A DNA stretch of 64,000 nt from Aquipseudomonas alcaligenes (GCF_900156545.1 NZ_FTNW01000008.1:111630-175629); one strand, 5' to 3'. Counted from the stretch's first letter, positions 42,377 to 51,581 are shown. Notes: a model not told the origin generated them from the letters alone. Translations and numbers: made by a program.

Positions 42377-42706
42377 GTGGATATTATCGATACCATCAAA
42401 GAGCAGATCTCCAGCAACACCATCCTGCTGTACATGAAAGGCTCGCCGAACGCGCCGCAGTGTGGTTTCTCCGCCCGCGCCGCGCAGGTGGTGATGGCCT
42501 GCGGCGAGAAGTTCGCCTACGTGGACATCCTGCAGAACCCGGAAATTCGCGCCAACCTGCCCAAGTACGCCAACTGGCCGACCTTCCCCCAGCTGTGGGT
42601 GGCCGGTGAGCTGGTCGGCGGCAGCGACATCATGACTGAGATGTTCGAGAAGGGTGAGCTGCAGACCCTGATCAAGGACGCCGCCGAGAAGGCCAAGGCC
42701 GAGTAA
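42377..42706 (+). CDS. grxD: Monothiol glutaredoxin GrxD (Grx4)
   Basis: A 109-residue CGFS glutaredoxin starting at GTG 42377 behind GAGGTGA. The active site is PQCGFSARA, with glutathione-binding WPTFPQLWVAGELVGGSDIMTEM. Monothiol glutaredoxins carry [2Fe-2S] clusters and act in iron-sulfur cluster delivery. Monocistronic with its own terminator. Confidence 0.96.
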   Translation: MDIIDTIKEQISSNTILLYMKGSPNAPQCGFSARAAQVVMACGEKFAYVDILQNPEIRANLPKYANWPTFPQLWVAGELVGGSDIMTEMFEKGELQTLIKDAAEKAKAE

Positions 42707-42724
42707 GCCTCTGCGCTCTTCCCG

Positions 42725-42753
42725 AAAGCCGATGCCTGTGCATCGGCTTTTTT
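42725..42753 (+). terminator. Rho-independent terminator after grxD
   Basis: AAAGCCGATGC-CTGT-GCATCGGCTTT is an 11-bp stem ending in a run of six T residues, 19 bp after the grxD stop. Confidence 0.95.
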
Positions 42754-42778
42754 GTGTCTGCAATTTCTGCCTGTACCG

Positions 42779-42798
42779 GAGCACAACCCGTTGTGCTC
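42779..42798. other. Perfect hairpin in the grxD-metR spacer
   Basis: GAGCACAAC-CC-GTTGTGCTC, 9-bp arms, no T-run. The rest of the 344-bp stretch 42707-43050 holds the grxD terminator and otherwise nothing I can identify. Confidence 0.5.
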
Positions 42799-43050
42799 AG
42801 CGCAGGTGTGCCTGTGCGGCGGGTGCTCAGCTCGCGGTAAGCGGCGATGCTGGTCGCGATCCGGGGGCGGAACAACCGGCTCCAGGTGCGTTTGCGGAGT
42901 GGTTGTTTCGGCGATAGAACAGGCCCTGGATCACCCAAGGGGAGCGCACTCCCGTGCCATGGAACGCCCATGATCGACTGGCCTGGCTGCTGGAAAAACC
43001 TGCTCTACCTGCATGTTTAGTGCGTACCGGCGGGCGATCGGGTTCGGTCG

Positions 43051-43971
43051 TCAGCCGCGTGCCGCACTGACGCCTTCGAGGGTGGCGAATGAGGTGTCCT
43101 TGGCGGTGAGCAGGAAGTCGCGCATGAACGGCGCGTCGAGCATGTCGGCGCGGATGCCGGCATACAGGGTGGCGAACAGGCCCTTGTCGCCGAGACGTTT
43201 GGCGGTCACGTAGTCGCGCGAGCTGTACTCATGCAGCGCCCAGTTGGGCAGGCCGCAGACGCCCCGGCCGCTGGCCACCAGCTGCATCATCATCACTGTC
43301 AGTTCCGAGGTGCGCACCTGCGCCGGTTCGACGTCGGCCGGTTCAAGGAAGCGGGTGAAGATATCCAGCCGGTCGCGTTCTACCGGGTAGGTGATGAGGA
43401 TTTCCCGCGCCAGGTCTTCCGGCACCACGTAGGGCTTGCCGGCCAGCGGGTGCTGATTGGCCACCGCGAGCATCGCCTCGTAGGTGAACAGGGGCACGTA
43501 GGTGATGCCGGGCATGTCCACCGGGTCGGAGGTGACCACCAGATCCAGGTCGCCGCGGGCCAGCGCCGGCAGCGGGGCGAAGGAGAAGCCCGAGGCCAGA
43601 TCCAGCTCCACCTCCGGCCAGGCGTCGCGGAACTGGTCGATGGTCGGCATCAGCCACTGGAAACAGCTGTGGCACTCGATGGCCATGTGCAGGCGGCCGG
43701 CAGTGCCGCCGGCTAGCCGGGCCAGGTCGCGCTCGGCGGCGCGCAGCTGTGGCAGCAGGCTGTCGGCCAGTTGCAGCAGACGCAGGCCGGCGCTGGTGAA
43801 GCGCACCGGCTTGGTCTTGCGGATGAACAGCGACAGGCCCAGCTGGCTCTCCAGCTCCTTGAACTGGTGCGACAGTGCCGACTGGGTCAGGTGCAGGCGC
43901 TCGGCGGCTTCGACCAGGCTGTCGGCCTCGCGCAAGGCGTGCAGGGTTTTCAGATGGCGCAGTTCGAGCAT
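43051..43971 (-). CDS. metR: LysR-type regulator MetR
   Basis: A 306-residue LysR protein with winged HTH at the start (LELRHLKTLHALREADSLVEAAERLHLTQSALSHQFKELESQLG). The effector domain has the MetR-specific stretches IECHSCFQWLMPTIDQFR and GVCGLPNWALHEYSSRDYV. MetR activates metE and other methionine genes with homocysteine as co-effector. metE lies 3.4 kb away and has a LysR-type box in front. Divergent from the second LysR gene, 136 bp apart. Confidence 0.93.
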   Translation of the reverse strand: MLELRHLKTLHALREADSLVEAAERLHLTQSALSHQFKELESQLGLSLFIRKTKPVRFTSAGLRLLQLADSLLPQLRAAERDLARLAGGTAGRLHMAIECHSCFQWLMPTIDQFRDAWPEVELDLASGFSFAPLPALARGDLDLVVTSDPVDMPGITYVPLFTYEAMLAVANQHPLAGKPYVVPEDLAREILITYPVERDRLDIFTRFLEPADVEPAQVRTSELTVMMMQLVASGRGVCGLPNWALHEYSSRDYVTAKRLGDKGLFATLYAGIRADMLDAPFMRDFLLTAKDTSFATLEGVSAARG

Positions 43972-44107
43972 GTCAGGCCTCGGTGAGTAAAACTTATGGC
44001 GTTTCGCGATTGAGGTGAGTTTCCTTCAAGATGGCCGGGCTGTCGAGCGCTTGCCCGAAGCCCTGCTCTGGGCCAGCATGCGGGCCTGCCCGTTTCCGGA
44101 GTCGTCC

Positions 44108-44995
44108 ATGCGCCGCCTGCCTTCGCTCACCGCCCTGCGCACCTTCGAGGCCGCCGCCCGCCACGCCCATTTCGGCCGTGCGGCGGCCGAGCTGTGCGTG
44201 ACCGACAGTGCGGTCAGTCACCAGATCCGCCAGTTGGAGGAGCAGCTCGGTACGCCGCTGTTCGAGCGGGAGGGGCGGCAGGTGCGCCCGACGCCGGCCG
44301 CGCGGCGTCTGCTGCGCAGTTTGCAGCAGGCGTTCGAGCTGATCGGTGAGGCTTGCGACGAGCTGCGCGACCCCGGTTCCCAGGCGCAGCTGCGGATTGC
44401 GGTGACGGTGGAGCTGGCGCAGAAATGGCTGATCGGCCGGCTGGCCGACTTCACCGAGCGTCACCCGCAGATCACCCTGCACCTGCACGAGCAGCCGCTG
44501 GAAGCGGCGCTGCCGGGGGCCGAGATCGACCTGGCGATCACCTACGGCACCGGCCCCGAGGACGCCAGCGCCTACTTCGTGCGGCCGCTGCCGACCCTGC
44601 AGTTCTTCCCGGTGTGCAGTCCGGGGCTGTTCAACCAGCAGCCGCTCAAGCACCCGCGCGATCTGGCCCGCCACTGCCTGTTGCATGACGACCAGGACGG
44701 CAAGACCTGGACCGCCTGGCTGACCACCCATGCCGGCGACATCCAGCCGGCGCGTCACCTGTACCTGGGCCACGCCGGGCTGACCATGGAGGCCGCCGCG
44801 CGTGGGCAGGGCGTGGCCATTGGCGACAACCTGACCAGCGCCGAGGACCTGGCCAGCGGCCGTCTGGTGCGGCCGTTCGCTGCGCAGGTGGCATCGCTCG
44901 GGCAGTACGCGCTGGTCTGCGAACGCCTGCGGCTGGACAAGCCGGCGGTGGCGCAGTTCATTGAATGGTTCACTGATCAGTTGGTTGATCTGTGA
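44108..44995 (+). CDS. LysR-family regulator, GcvA-like
   Basis: A 295-residue LysR protein. HTH at residues 3-60 begins RRLPSLTALRTFEAAARHAHFGRAAAELCVTDSAVSHQIRQLEEQLGTPLFERE, the GcvA-type opening. Effector region has LTMEAAARGQGVAIGDN. It starts 97 bp before the agmatine-deiminase-type gene on the same strand and probably controls that gene pair. ATG 44108 is preceded by GGAG. Confidence 0.92.
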   Translation: MRRLPSLTALRTFEAAARHAHFGRAAAELCVTDSAVSHQIRQLEEQLGTPLFEREGRQVRPTPAARRLLRSLQQAFELIGEACDELRDPGSQAQLRIAVTVELAQKWLIGRLADFTERHPQITLHLHEQPLEAALPGAEIDLAITYGTGPEDASAYFVRPLPTLQFFPVCSPGLFNQQPLKHPRDLARHCLLHDDQDGKTWTAWLTTHAGDIQPARHLYLGHAGLTMEAAARGQGVAIGDNLTSAEDLASGRLVRPFAAQVASLGQYALVCERLRLDKPAVAQFIEWFTDQLVDL

Positions 44996-45092
44996 GCTTA
45001 ATTCAAGGATTCCGCGATAATGGTCATTGGTCGCGGACGCTCTGGCACGGGTACTGTCGGCTCATCCAACCGCCACCGATGAGTCCCTAGCA

Positions 45093-46202
45093 ATGGCCCG
45101 TACTCTGACCTCCCTGCCCAAAGCCGACGGCTTCCGCCTGCCCGGCGAATTCGAACCCAAATCCCGCTGCTGGCTCGGCTGGCCGGAGCGCCCGGACGTG
45201 TGGCGCAACGGCGGCAAGCCGGCGCAGAAGGTCTGGGTCGAGATCGTCACCGCCATTGCCAGCAGCGAGCCGGTCACCGTCTGCGCCTCGGCCGCCCAGT
45301 ACGCCAACGCCCGCCGCCAGCTGCCGGCCCATGTGCGGGTGGTGGAAATGACCTGCAATGACACCTGGTTCCGCGACAGCGGCCCGGCCTTTCTGCTCAA
45401 CGACGCGACCGGCGAGGTGCGCGGCGTGGACTTCGAGTTCAACGCCTACGGCGGCCTCGATGGCGGCCTCTACTATCCCTGGGACAAGGATGACCAGATC
45501 GCCCAGAAGATCCTCGAGATCGAAGGCTTCGACCGCTACCGCACCCCCTTCATCGCCGAGATGGGCGGCATCCAGAGCGACGGCCAGCGCACCCTGCTGA
45601 CCACCGAGCAGTGCCTGCTCAACCGCAACCGCAACGCCCACCTGGGCAAGGACGAGATGACCCGCCGACTTTCGGACTACCTCGGCGCCGAGCAGGTGAT
45701 CTGGCTGCCGCGCGGCTGCAAGTTCGATGAAACCGACGGCCATATCGACGACCTGGCCTGCTTCGTCCGCCCCGGCGTGGTGGTGATGCAGTGGACCGAC
45801 GACCGCAGTGACCCACAGTGGGAGATCTACCAGGAGGCCTACGACATCCTGCGCAGCACCCGCGATGCCCAGGGCCGCGAGCTGGAGATTCACAAGCTGC
45901 CACAGCCGCGCGTGCTGGAGTGGACGGCGGAAGAGGCCGAGGGCCTGGATCAGGACGACGCCACCCACACTCGTCAGGCCGGCACGCAGATCTGCGCGTC
46001 CTACATCAACTACTACGCCGGCAACTCGGCCATCGTTGTGCCGCTGTTCAACGACCCGAATGACCGCATCGCCCAGGCGACCCTGGCCGAGCTGTTCCCC
46101 CAGCACCGTATTCTCGGCATTCAGAATTCGCGCGAGATCCTGCTCGGTGGCGGTAACGTCGCCTGCATCACCTCGCCGCAATACGCTGCGCCCAAGCGCT
46201 AG
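45093..46202 (+). CDS. Agmatine deiminase family protein (divergent)
   Basis: A 369-residue protein of the PPAD/agmatine deiminase family, which hydrolyses guanidino groups. The frame is right: ADGFRLPGEFEPKSRCWLGWPERPDVWRNGGKPAQ, DTWFRDSGPAF, ETDGHIDDLACF, and the catalytic Cys in LLGGGNVACIT. But key family stretches differ from true AguA: EMGGIQSDG replaces LEGGSIHVDG, and GGGNVACIT replaces GGGNIHCIT. Catalytic Cys is retained; the substrate may not be agmatine. A polyamine-type binding protein follows after 9 bp. Confidence 0.85.
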   Translation: MARTLTSLPKADGFRLPGEFEPKSRCWLGWPERPDVWRNGGKPAQKVWVEIVTAIASSEPVTVCASAAQYANARRQLPAHVRVVEMTCNDTWFRDSGPAFLLNDATGEVRGVDFEFNAYGGLDGGLYYPWDKDDQIAQKILEIEGFDRYRTPFIAEMGGIQSDGQRTLLTTEQCLLNRNRNAHLGKDEMTRRLSDYLGAEQVIWLPRGCKFDETDGHIDDLACFVRPGVVVMQWTDDRSDPQWEIYQEAYDILRSTRDAQGRELEIHKLPQPRVLEWTAEEAEGLDQDDATHTRQAGTQICASYINYYAGNSAIVVPLFNDPNDRIAQATLAELFPQHRILGIQNSREILLGGGNVACITSPQYAAPKR

Positions 46203-46211
46203 GAGGCCGTC

Positions 46212-47303
46212 ATGAAACTGCCCGCCTCATGGTTGGCCCTGGTGCTGTCCGTCTGCGCGAGTGCGCAGGCGGCGGAGCCCGCCAAACAGGTCAACCTCTA
46301 CATCTGGAACGAGTATCTGGCGCCGGACACCCTGTCGTCCTTCGAGCAGAAGACCGGCATCAAGGTGGTGGTCGATCACTTCGACTCGCTGGAAACGGTG
46401 GAAACCAAGCTGCTCACCGGCCACAGCGGCTACGATCTGGTGCTGACTGCCGGCCAGCACCTGCAACGGGCCATTCAGAGCGGTGCGCTGCAGCCGCTGG
46501 ACAAGACCGCGTTGCCGCACTTCGCCGGCATCGGGCTGGAGTTTGCCCAGCACATGGCCGCCTTCGACCCGGGCAACCGCTATGCCGGCATCTACCTGTG
46601 GGGCACCACCGGCTTCGGCTACCAGCAGGAGGCCATCGCCAAGCGCATGCCCGAGGCACCGGTGGACAGTTGGGCCATGCTGCTCGACCCACAGGTGGTG
46701 GCGAAGTTTGCCGACTGCGGGGTGAGCTACCTCAACGATCCCAACGAGGTGTTTGCCGCCGCCTTCCGCTACCTGGGGCTGGATATCAATAAGCAGAACC
46801 TGGACGACCTGAAAAAGGTCGAGGCACACCTGGCCCAGGTGCGGCCGCATATCCGCTACTTCGACAATGACCGCAACATCGCCGATCTGGCCAACGGCGA
46901 CACCTGCCTGGCGATGTCGTGGAACGGCAATGTCGGCATCGCCGCCGGCCAGGCCCAGCAGGCCGGCAAGCCCTATTCGCTGAGCTACAGCATCCCGCGC
47001 GAAGGGGCGCTGATCTGGTTCGATGCCATGGTCATTCCCAAGGATGCGCCGCATCCCGAGGCGGCGCTGGCGCTGATGGATCACCTGATGACACCCGAGG
47101 TGATCGGGGCCATCACCAACACGGTGTTTTATGCCAATGCGGTGCCGGCGGCGGACAAGACGGTCGATCCAACCATCCTGGCCGACCCCGGTACCTATCC
47201 GCCGGCCGAGGTGCGGGCCACGCTCTACACCAAGAACGACAACGGCAAGGCGTTCAACCGGGCGCTGACGCGGGCATTCAGCCGGTTCAAATCCGGGACC
47301 TGA
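46212..47303 (+). CDS. Polyamine-type ABC substrate-binding protein
   Basis: A 363-residue periplasmic protein, signal peptide ending SAQAAE. It is of the PotF/SpuD class: VNLYIWNEYLAPDTLSSFEQKTGIKVVVDHFDSLETVETKLLTGHSGYDLV, then YAGIYLWGTTGFGYQ and ISYSIPREGALIWFDAMVIPKDAPHP-like stretches. It probably binds a polyamine or guanidino compound made or used by the upstream deiminase. Permease and ATPase genes are not adjacent. A weak terminator follows. Confidence 0.9.
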   Translation: MKLPASWLALVLSVCASAQAAEPAKQVNLYIWNEYLAPDTLSSFEQKTGIKVVVDHFDSLETVETKLLTGHSGYDLVLTAGQHLQRAIQSGALQPLDKTALPHFAGIGLEFAQHMAAFDPGNRYAGIYLWGTTGFGYQQEAIAKRMPEAPVDSWAMLLDPQVVAKFADCGVSYLNDPNEVFAAAFRYLGLDINKQNLDDLKKVEAHLAQVRPHIRYFDNDRNIADLANGDTCLAMSWNGNVGIAAGQAQQAGKPYSLSYSIPREGALIWFDAMVIPKDAPHPEAALALMDHLMTPEVIGAITNTVFYANAVPAADKTVDPTILADPGTYPPAEVRATLYTKNDNGKAFNRALTRAFSRFKSGT

Positions 47304-47311
47304 TGCGTGGG

Positions 47312-47333
47312 AGGGGCGCCGCTAGGCGCCTCT
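47312..47333 (+). terminator. Probable terminator after the polyamine-binding gene
   Basis: AGGGGCGCC-GCTA-GGCGCCTCT is a 9-bp stem with one G-T pair, followed by a short, weak T stretch. Confidence 0.6.
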
Positions 47334-47361
47334 TTCATGAATGAAACTTGAGTTAATCAAG
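47333..47361. promoter_or_regulatory. Candidate MetR sites upstream of metE
   Basis: Two adjacent inverted repeats: TTTCAT-GA-ATGAAA (47333-47346) and CTTGA-GTTAA-TCAAG (47347-47361). The first holds TGAA/TTCA elements as in MetR sites (TGAA-N5-TTCA); the second is a typical LysR T-N11-A box. They end about 70 bp before the metE start. Confidence 0.6.
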
Positions 47362-47432
47362 AGTTTATTGAGTTTGTCTCACTTTGCCTGGCTGCCGAGA
47401 ATGTCGCCATCCACAAACAAGGAGAGACACCC

Positions 47433-49724
47433 ATGGCATTGGCCCACAACCTCGGCTTCCCGCGCATCGGCCGCGACCGCGAACTGAAGAAGGCCCTTGA
47501 GGCCTACTGGAAGGGCGAGCTGGACGAGGCCGGCCTGCGCGCTGTCGGCCGCGAGCTGCGCGCCGCGCACTGGCAGCTGCAGAAGGATGCCGGTATCGAG
47601 CTGCTGCCGGTCGGCGATTTCGCCTGGTATGACCAGGTACTGACCCACTCGCTGATGTTCGGCGTGATTCCCGAGCGTTTCCGTCCCCACGCCGGCCAAC
47701 CGACGCTCGACACACTGTTCGGCATGGCCCGAGGCGTGAGCAAGAACACCTGCTGCGGCGGCGCGCATGCGCAGGAGCTGACTAAGTGGTTCGACACCAA
47801 CTACCACTACCTGGTCCCCGAGTTTACCGCTGACCAGCAGTTCGCTCTGAGCTGGGAACAGCTGTTCGAGGAAGTGGAGGAGGGCAAGGCGCTCGGTCAC
47901 AACCTCAAACCGGTGCTGATCGGCCCGCTGACCTACCTGTGGCTGGGCAAGTGCAAGGGCCAGGCGTTCGACAAGCTCGACCTGCTTGAACGCCTGCTGC
48001 CGGTCTATGGCGAGATCCTCCAGCGCCTGGCCGCCCTGGGCATCAAGTGGGTGCAGATCGACGAGCCGATCCTCGCCCTCGACCTGCCGCAGGACTGGAA
48101 GAACGCCTTCGAGCGCGGCTACAACCTGCTGCAGAAGGAGCCGGGCAAGAAGCTGATCGCCACCTACTTCGCCGGCCTGGAGGACAACCTCGGCCTCGCC
48201 GCCGGCCTGCCGGTGGATGGCCTGCATATCGACTTGGTGCGTGCGCCGGAACAGTTCCCCACCATCCTCGACCGCCTGCCGGCCTACAAGGTGCTGTCGC
48301 TGGGTGTGGTCGATGGCCGCAATATCTGGCGTGCCGATCTGGAGAAGGCTCTGGACGTGCTGCGTGAGGCGCAGGAGCGGCTGGGCTCGCGCCTGTGGGT
48401 CGCGCCCAGTTGCTCGCTGCTGCACAGCCCGGTGGACCTGAGTCGCGAAGACAAGCTGGATGCCGAGCTGAAAAGCTGGCTGGCCTTTGCCGTGCAGAAG
48501 TGCGCCGAAGTCGCCCTGCTGACCCGCGCACTGAACCAGCCGGATGCCCCCGAGGTCTTCCAGGCACTGGCGCACAGCCGAGCCGTGCAAGCCAGCCGGG
48601 CCGCCTCTTCGCGCATTCACAAGCCGGCCGTGCAGGCGCGCCTGGCGGCGATCACGGCGGCTGATAGCCAGCGCCAGTCGCCGTTCGCCGAGCGCATCGA
48701 GCAGCAGCGGGCGCGGCTGAACCTGCCGTTGTTCCCCACCACCACCATCGGCTCCTTCCCGCAGACCTCGGCCATCCGCCTGGCGCGCCAGTCCTTCAAG
48801 GCCGGCAAGCTGACGGCGGCCGAGTACACCGAGGCCATGCACGCCGAGATCCGCCATGCGGTGACCGTGCAGGAGCAGCTGGGCCTGGACGTGCTGGTGC
48901 ATGGCGAGGCCGAGCGCAACGACATGGTCGAGTACTTCGCTGAGCAACTGGACGGCTATGCCTTTACCCGTTTCGGTTGGGTGCAGAGCTACGGCTCGCG
49001 CTGCGTCAAGCCGGCGATTATCTACGGCGATCTGTCCCGTCCGCAGGCGATGACGGTGGCCTGGATCGAGTACGCGCAGCGCTGCACCGACAAGCTGATG
49101 AAGGGCATGCTGACCGGCCCGGTGACCATGCTGATGTGGTCCTTCCCGCGTGACGACATCCCGCGCGAGCAGCAGGCGCGCCAGTTGGCCCTGGCCATCC
49201 GCGATGAGGTGGTGGACCTGGAGGCGGCCGGCATCCGCATCATCCAGATCGACGAGGCGGCGTTCCGCGAGGGGCTGCCGCTGCGCAAGGCGGGCTGGCA
49301 GCACTACCTGGATTGGGCTACCGAGGCCTTCCGCCTGTGTGCCTCGGGCGTGCGCGACGAGACGCAGATCCACACCCACATGTGCTACAGCGAGTTCAAC
49401 GACGTGATCGAGTCCATCGCCGCCATGGACGCCGACGTGATCACCATCGAGACCTCGCGCTCGGACATGGAGTTGCTGGAGGCCTTCGAGCGTTTCGCCT
49501 ACCCCAACGAGATCGGCCCGGGAGTGTACGACATCCACTCGCCGCGAGTGCCGGACAGCGCCGAGATGGTGCGCCTGATGAAGAAGGCCGCCCAGCGGGT
49601 GCCAGCCGAACGCCTGTGGGTCAACCCGGACTGCGGCCTGAAGACCCGTGGCTGGGCGGAGACCGAAGCGGCGCTGGTCAACATGGTGGCGGCGGCACGG
49701 CAGCTGCGGGCGGAGCTGGCCTGA
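47433..49724 (+). CDS. metE: Cobalamin-independent methionine synthase MetE
   Basis: A 763-residue enzyme transferring a methyl group from 5-methyltetrahydropteroyltriglutamate to homocysteine. N-terminal half begins NLGFPRIGRDRELKKALEAYWKGE. The catalytic C-terminal half has the zinc ligands His and Cys in THMCYSEFND, Glu in ITIETSRSDME, and Cys in VNPDCGLKTRGW. Standard length. MetR-type sites upstream and metR nearby fit activation by MetR. Followed by a long repeat array. Confidence 0.97.
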   Translation: MALAHNLGFPRIGRDRELKKALEAYWKGELDEAGLRAVGRELRAAHWQLQKDAGIELLPVGDFAWYDQVLTHSLMFGVIPERFRPHAGQPTLDTLFGMARGVSKNTCCGGAHAQELTKWFDTNYHYLVPEFTADQQFALSWEQLFEEVEEGKALGHNLKPVLIGPLTYLWLGKCKGQAFDKLDLLERLLPVYGEILQRLAALGIKWVQIDEPILALDLPQDWKNAFERGYNLLQKEPGKKLIATYFAGLEDNLGLAAGLPVDGLHIDLVRAPEQFPTILDRLPAYKVLSLGVVDGRNIWRADLEKALDVLREAQERLGSRLWVAPSCSLLHSPVDLSREDKLDAELKSWLAFAVQKCAEVALLTRALNQPDAPEVFQALAHSRAVQASRAASSRIHKPAVQARLAAITAADSQRQSPFAERIEQQRARLNLPLFPTTTIGSFPQTSAIRLARQSFKAGKLTAAEYTEAMHAEIRHAVTVQEQLGLDVLVHGEAERNDMVEYFAEQLDGYAFTRFGWVQSYGSRCVKPAIIYGDLSRPQAMTVAWIEYAQRCTDKLMKGMLTGPVTMLMWSFPRDDIPREQQARQLALAIRDEVVDLEAAGIRIIQIDEAAFREGLPLRKAGWQHYLDWATEAFRLCASGVRDETQIHTHMCYSEFNDVIESIAAMDADVITIETSRSDMELLEAFERFAYPNEIGPGVYDIHSPRVPDSAEMVRLMKKAAQRVPAERLWVNPDCGLKTRGWAETEAALVNMVAAARQLRAELA

Positions 49725-49734
49725 TCTGATTGCC

Positions 49735-50671
49735 TACATCCCGGATTGCATCCTGGCTACGGTTGGTCTGACGGCGGCGCCGATGTTCCCCCCTCCCTCT
49801 GGGAGAGGCGCGGGGGTGAGGGTTGTCCAGGCGACTCGTGGTTCCTCCCTCTCCCCAGCCCTCTCCCGTAAACGGGAGAGGGGGCGCTGGCGTAGCCCGG
49901 ATGCAATCCGGGAGCGGGGTTCGGTTGTGCCACCATCCCGGATTTTATCCGGGCTACGGTTGGTCTGAAGGAGGCGCCAATCTTCCCCTCTCCCTCTGGG
50001 AGAGGGGCGGGGTTGAGGGTTTCCCGGGCGACTCGCGGTTCCTCTCGCTCCCCAGCCCTCTCCCGTAAACGGGAGAGGGGGCGTTGGCGTAGTCCGGATG
50101 CAATCCGGGAGCGGGGTTCGGTTGTGCCGCCATCCCGGATTTCATCCGGGCCACGGTTGGCCTGAAGGCTACGCCGATCTTCCCCTCTCCCTCTGGGAGA
50201 GGCGCGGGGGTGAGGGTTGTCCAGGCGACTCGTGGTTCCTCCCTCTCCCCAGCCCTCTCCCGTAAACGGGAGAGGGGGCGTTGGCGTAGCCCGGATGCAA
50301 TCCGGGAGCGGGGTTCGGCTGTACCGCCATCCCGGATATCATCCGGGCCACGGTTGGCCTGAAGGCTGCGCCGATCTTCCCCTCTCCCTCTGGGAGAGGG
50401 GCGGGGGTGAGGGTTTCCCAGGCGACTTGTGGTTCCTCCCTCTCCCCAGCCCTCTCCCGTAAACGGGAGAGGGGGCGTTGGAGTAGCCCGGATGCAATCC
50501 GGGAGCGGGGTTCGGTTGTGCCGCCATCCCGGATTTCATCCGGGCCACGGTTGGCCTGAAGGCTGCGCCGATCTTCCCCTCTCCCTCTGGGAGAGGGGCG
50601 GGGGTGAGGGTTTCCCAGGCGACTCGCGGTTCTTCCTTCACCCCAACCCCTCTCCCGAGGGGAGAGGGGCT
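49735..50671. repeat. Tandem array of a 197-bp REP-like unit
   Basis: The landmark CTCCCTCTGGGAGAG recurs at 49793, 49990, 50187, 50384 and 50581, exactly 197 bp apart, giving four full units plus partial ends. Each unit carries four palindromes: CCCTCTGGGAGAGG, CCCTCTCCCGTAAACGGGAGAGGG, CCCGGATGCAATCCGGG and CCCGGATTTCATCCGGGC. It fills the space between convergent metE and the PPTase gene and ends in CCCCTCTCCC-GA-GGGGAGAGGGG. Open frames inside are by-products of the repeat. Confidence 0.95.
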
Positions 50672-51362
50672 ATACCGCCACTACGCTCAGCAGATAGTCG
50701 TCGAATTCCACGCAGCGCCCGTCCAGCTCGCTACCCCGCGGCCAGTCAGCGTGCAGGTCAAGCAGCAGGCGCAGGCGGGCCTGTTCACCCTGCACCTCCA
50801 GCAGTTCCGCGTCGTGGAAGTAGAAGCGGGTCAGCACCAGCGGGTAGAGCGCCTTGAACAGGCTCTCCTTGAGCGAGAAGGTCAGGGTCACCCGTCGGGC
50901 GAAGGCCTCCGGGTCCAGCCCGGTGGCGCGTTGCAGTTCGGCCGGGGTGAGGATTTCGCCGGCCAGCCTGGCGGCGCGCTCGGTGCTCAGGTGCTTCTCC
51001 AGGTCGATGCCCAGGCCGCGCCAGTCGCGCGCCAGGGCGACCATGGCGGCGGCCCGGCCGGCGCCGTGGGTGATGGAGCCGACGGTGCCGGCGGGCCACA
51101 GCGGCACGCCGTCCTCGTCACGCCCCGGCACCAACGCCTGGCCACACAGCTGGTGCAGGGCTTCGCGGGCGCACAGGCGGCCGGCCAGGTATTCGGCCTG
51201 GCGCTTGGCCACGCCGCGCACCGGTGGGATGCCGCTATCGGGGAAGTCCCCGGGCCTGAGCTGCGCCGCGTCGAAACGCGCGCTCACCAGCCGGGTGGCG
51301 GGCAGCGGCAACGGCGCGGAGGAGGGCAGCAGTTGGCAAAAAGGTGGGGTAGGCAGGCTCAT
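50670..51362 (-). CDS. pcpS: 4'-Phosphopantetheinyl transferase (EntD/PcpS type)
   Basis: A 230-residue enzyme that primes carrier proteins with phosphopantetheine. Motifs: VGSITHGAGRAAAMVA, GLGIDLEKH (Mg-binding Asp/Glu) and FSLKESLFKALYPL. Length suits the single broad-range PPTase of pseudomonads, PcpS. The start is uncertain: ATG 51362 and ATG 51371 are both possible and neither has a good ribosome-binding site. Its stop abuts the REP array. Confidence 0.88.
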   Translation of the reverse strand: MSLPTPPFCQLLPSSAPLPLPATRLVSARFDAAQLRPGDFPDSGIPPVRGVAKRQAEYLAGRLCAREALHQLCGQALVPGRDEDGVPLWPAGTVGSITHGAGRAAAMVALARDWRGLGIDLEKHLSTERAARLAGEILTPAELQRATGLDPEAFARRVTLTFSLKESLFKALYPLVLTRFYFHDAELLEVQGEQARLRLLLDLHADWPRGSELDGRCVEFDDYLLSVVAV

Positions 51363-51447
51363 GCCCGGCATTCTGCCGTGGCTGGGGTGTGCAGGCCAGG
51401 CGTTTACATTTCTTTGCACAGCGACAACGAAGCACTACAGAGCAAAC

Positions 51448-51581
51448 GCTTGTTTCTGGTCAGAATGGGACATGCGTTCCAAGTGGACGCTGGTGAGGTT
51501 GTAGCCGGAGCGGCGAATCGCCCTTCCGGTTTTACTCTGCTGATACGAGTGCGGGAGTCCCCAGGGACTCCCGTTTTTTTT
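51448..51581 (+). ncRNA. Candidate structured sRNA
   Basis: In the 338-bp gap 51363-51700 on the plus strand, a sigma-S-like -10 (CTACAGA, 51435-51441) precedes about 134 nt that fold into successive hairpins: GCGTTCC/GGACGC (about 51470-51490), a nested CCGGA/TCCGG with GGCG-AAT-CGCC (51505-51529), then a strong terminator. No reading frame of note. Promoter and 5' end are inferred. Confidence 0.5.
51553..51581 (+). terminator. Rho-independent terminator of the candidate sRNA
   Basis: GGGAGTCCC-CA-GGGACTCCC, a perfect 9-bp stem, then G and eight T residues. No protein gene on this strand ends nearby, which is why an RNA gene is proposed. Confidence 0.93.

Noticed and set aside
49823..50641. 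Overlapping open frames of 60-100 codons within the 197-bp repeats
   Set aside because: The same peptide recurs with each repeat unit because the repeat is free of stops; no ribosome-binding sites or conserved family features.
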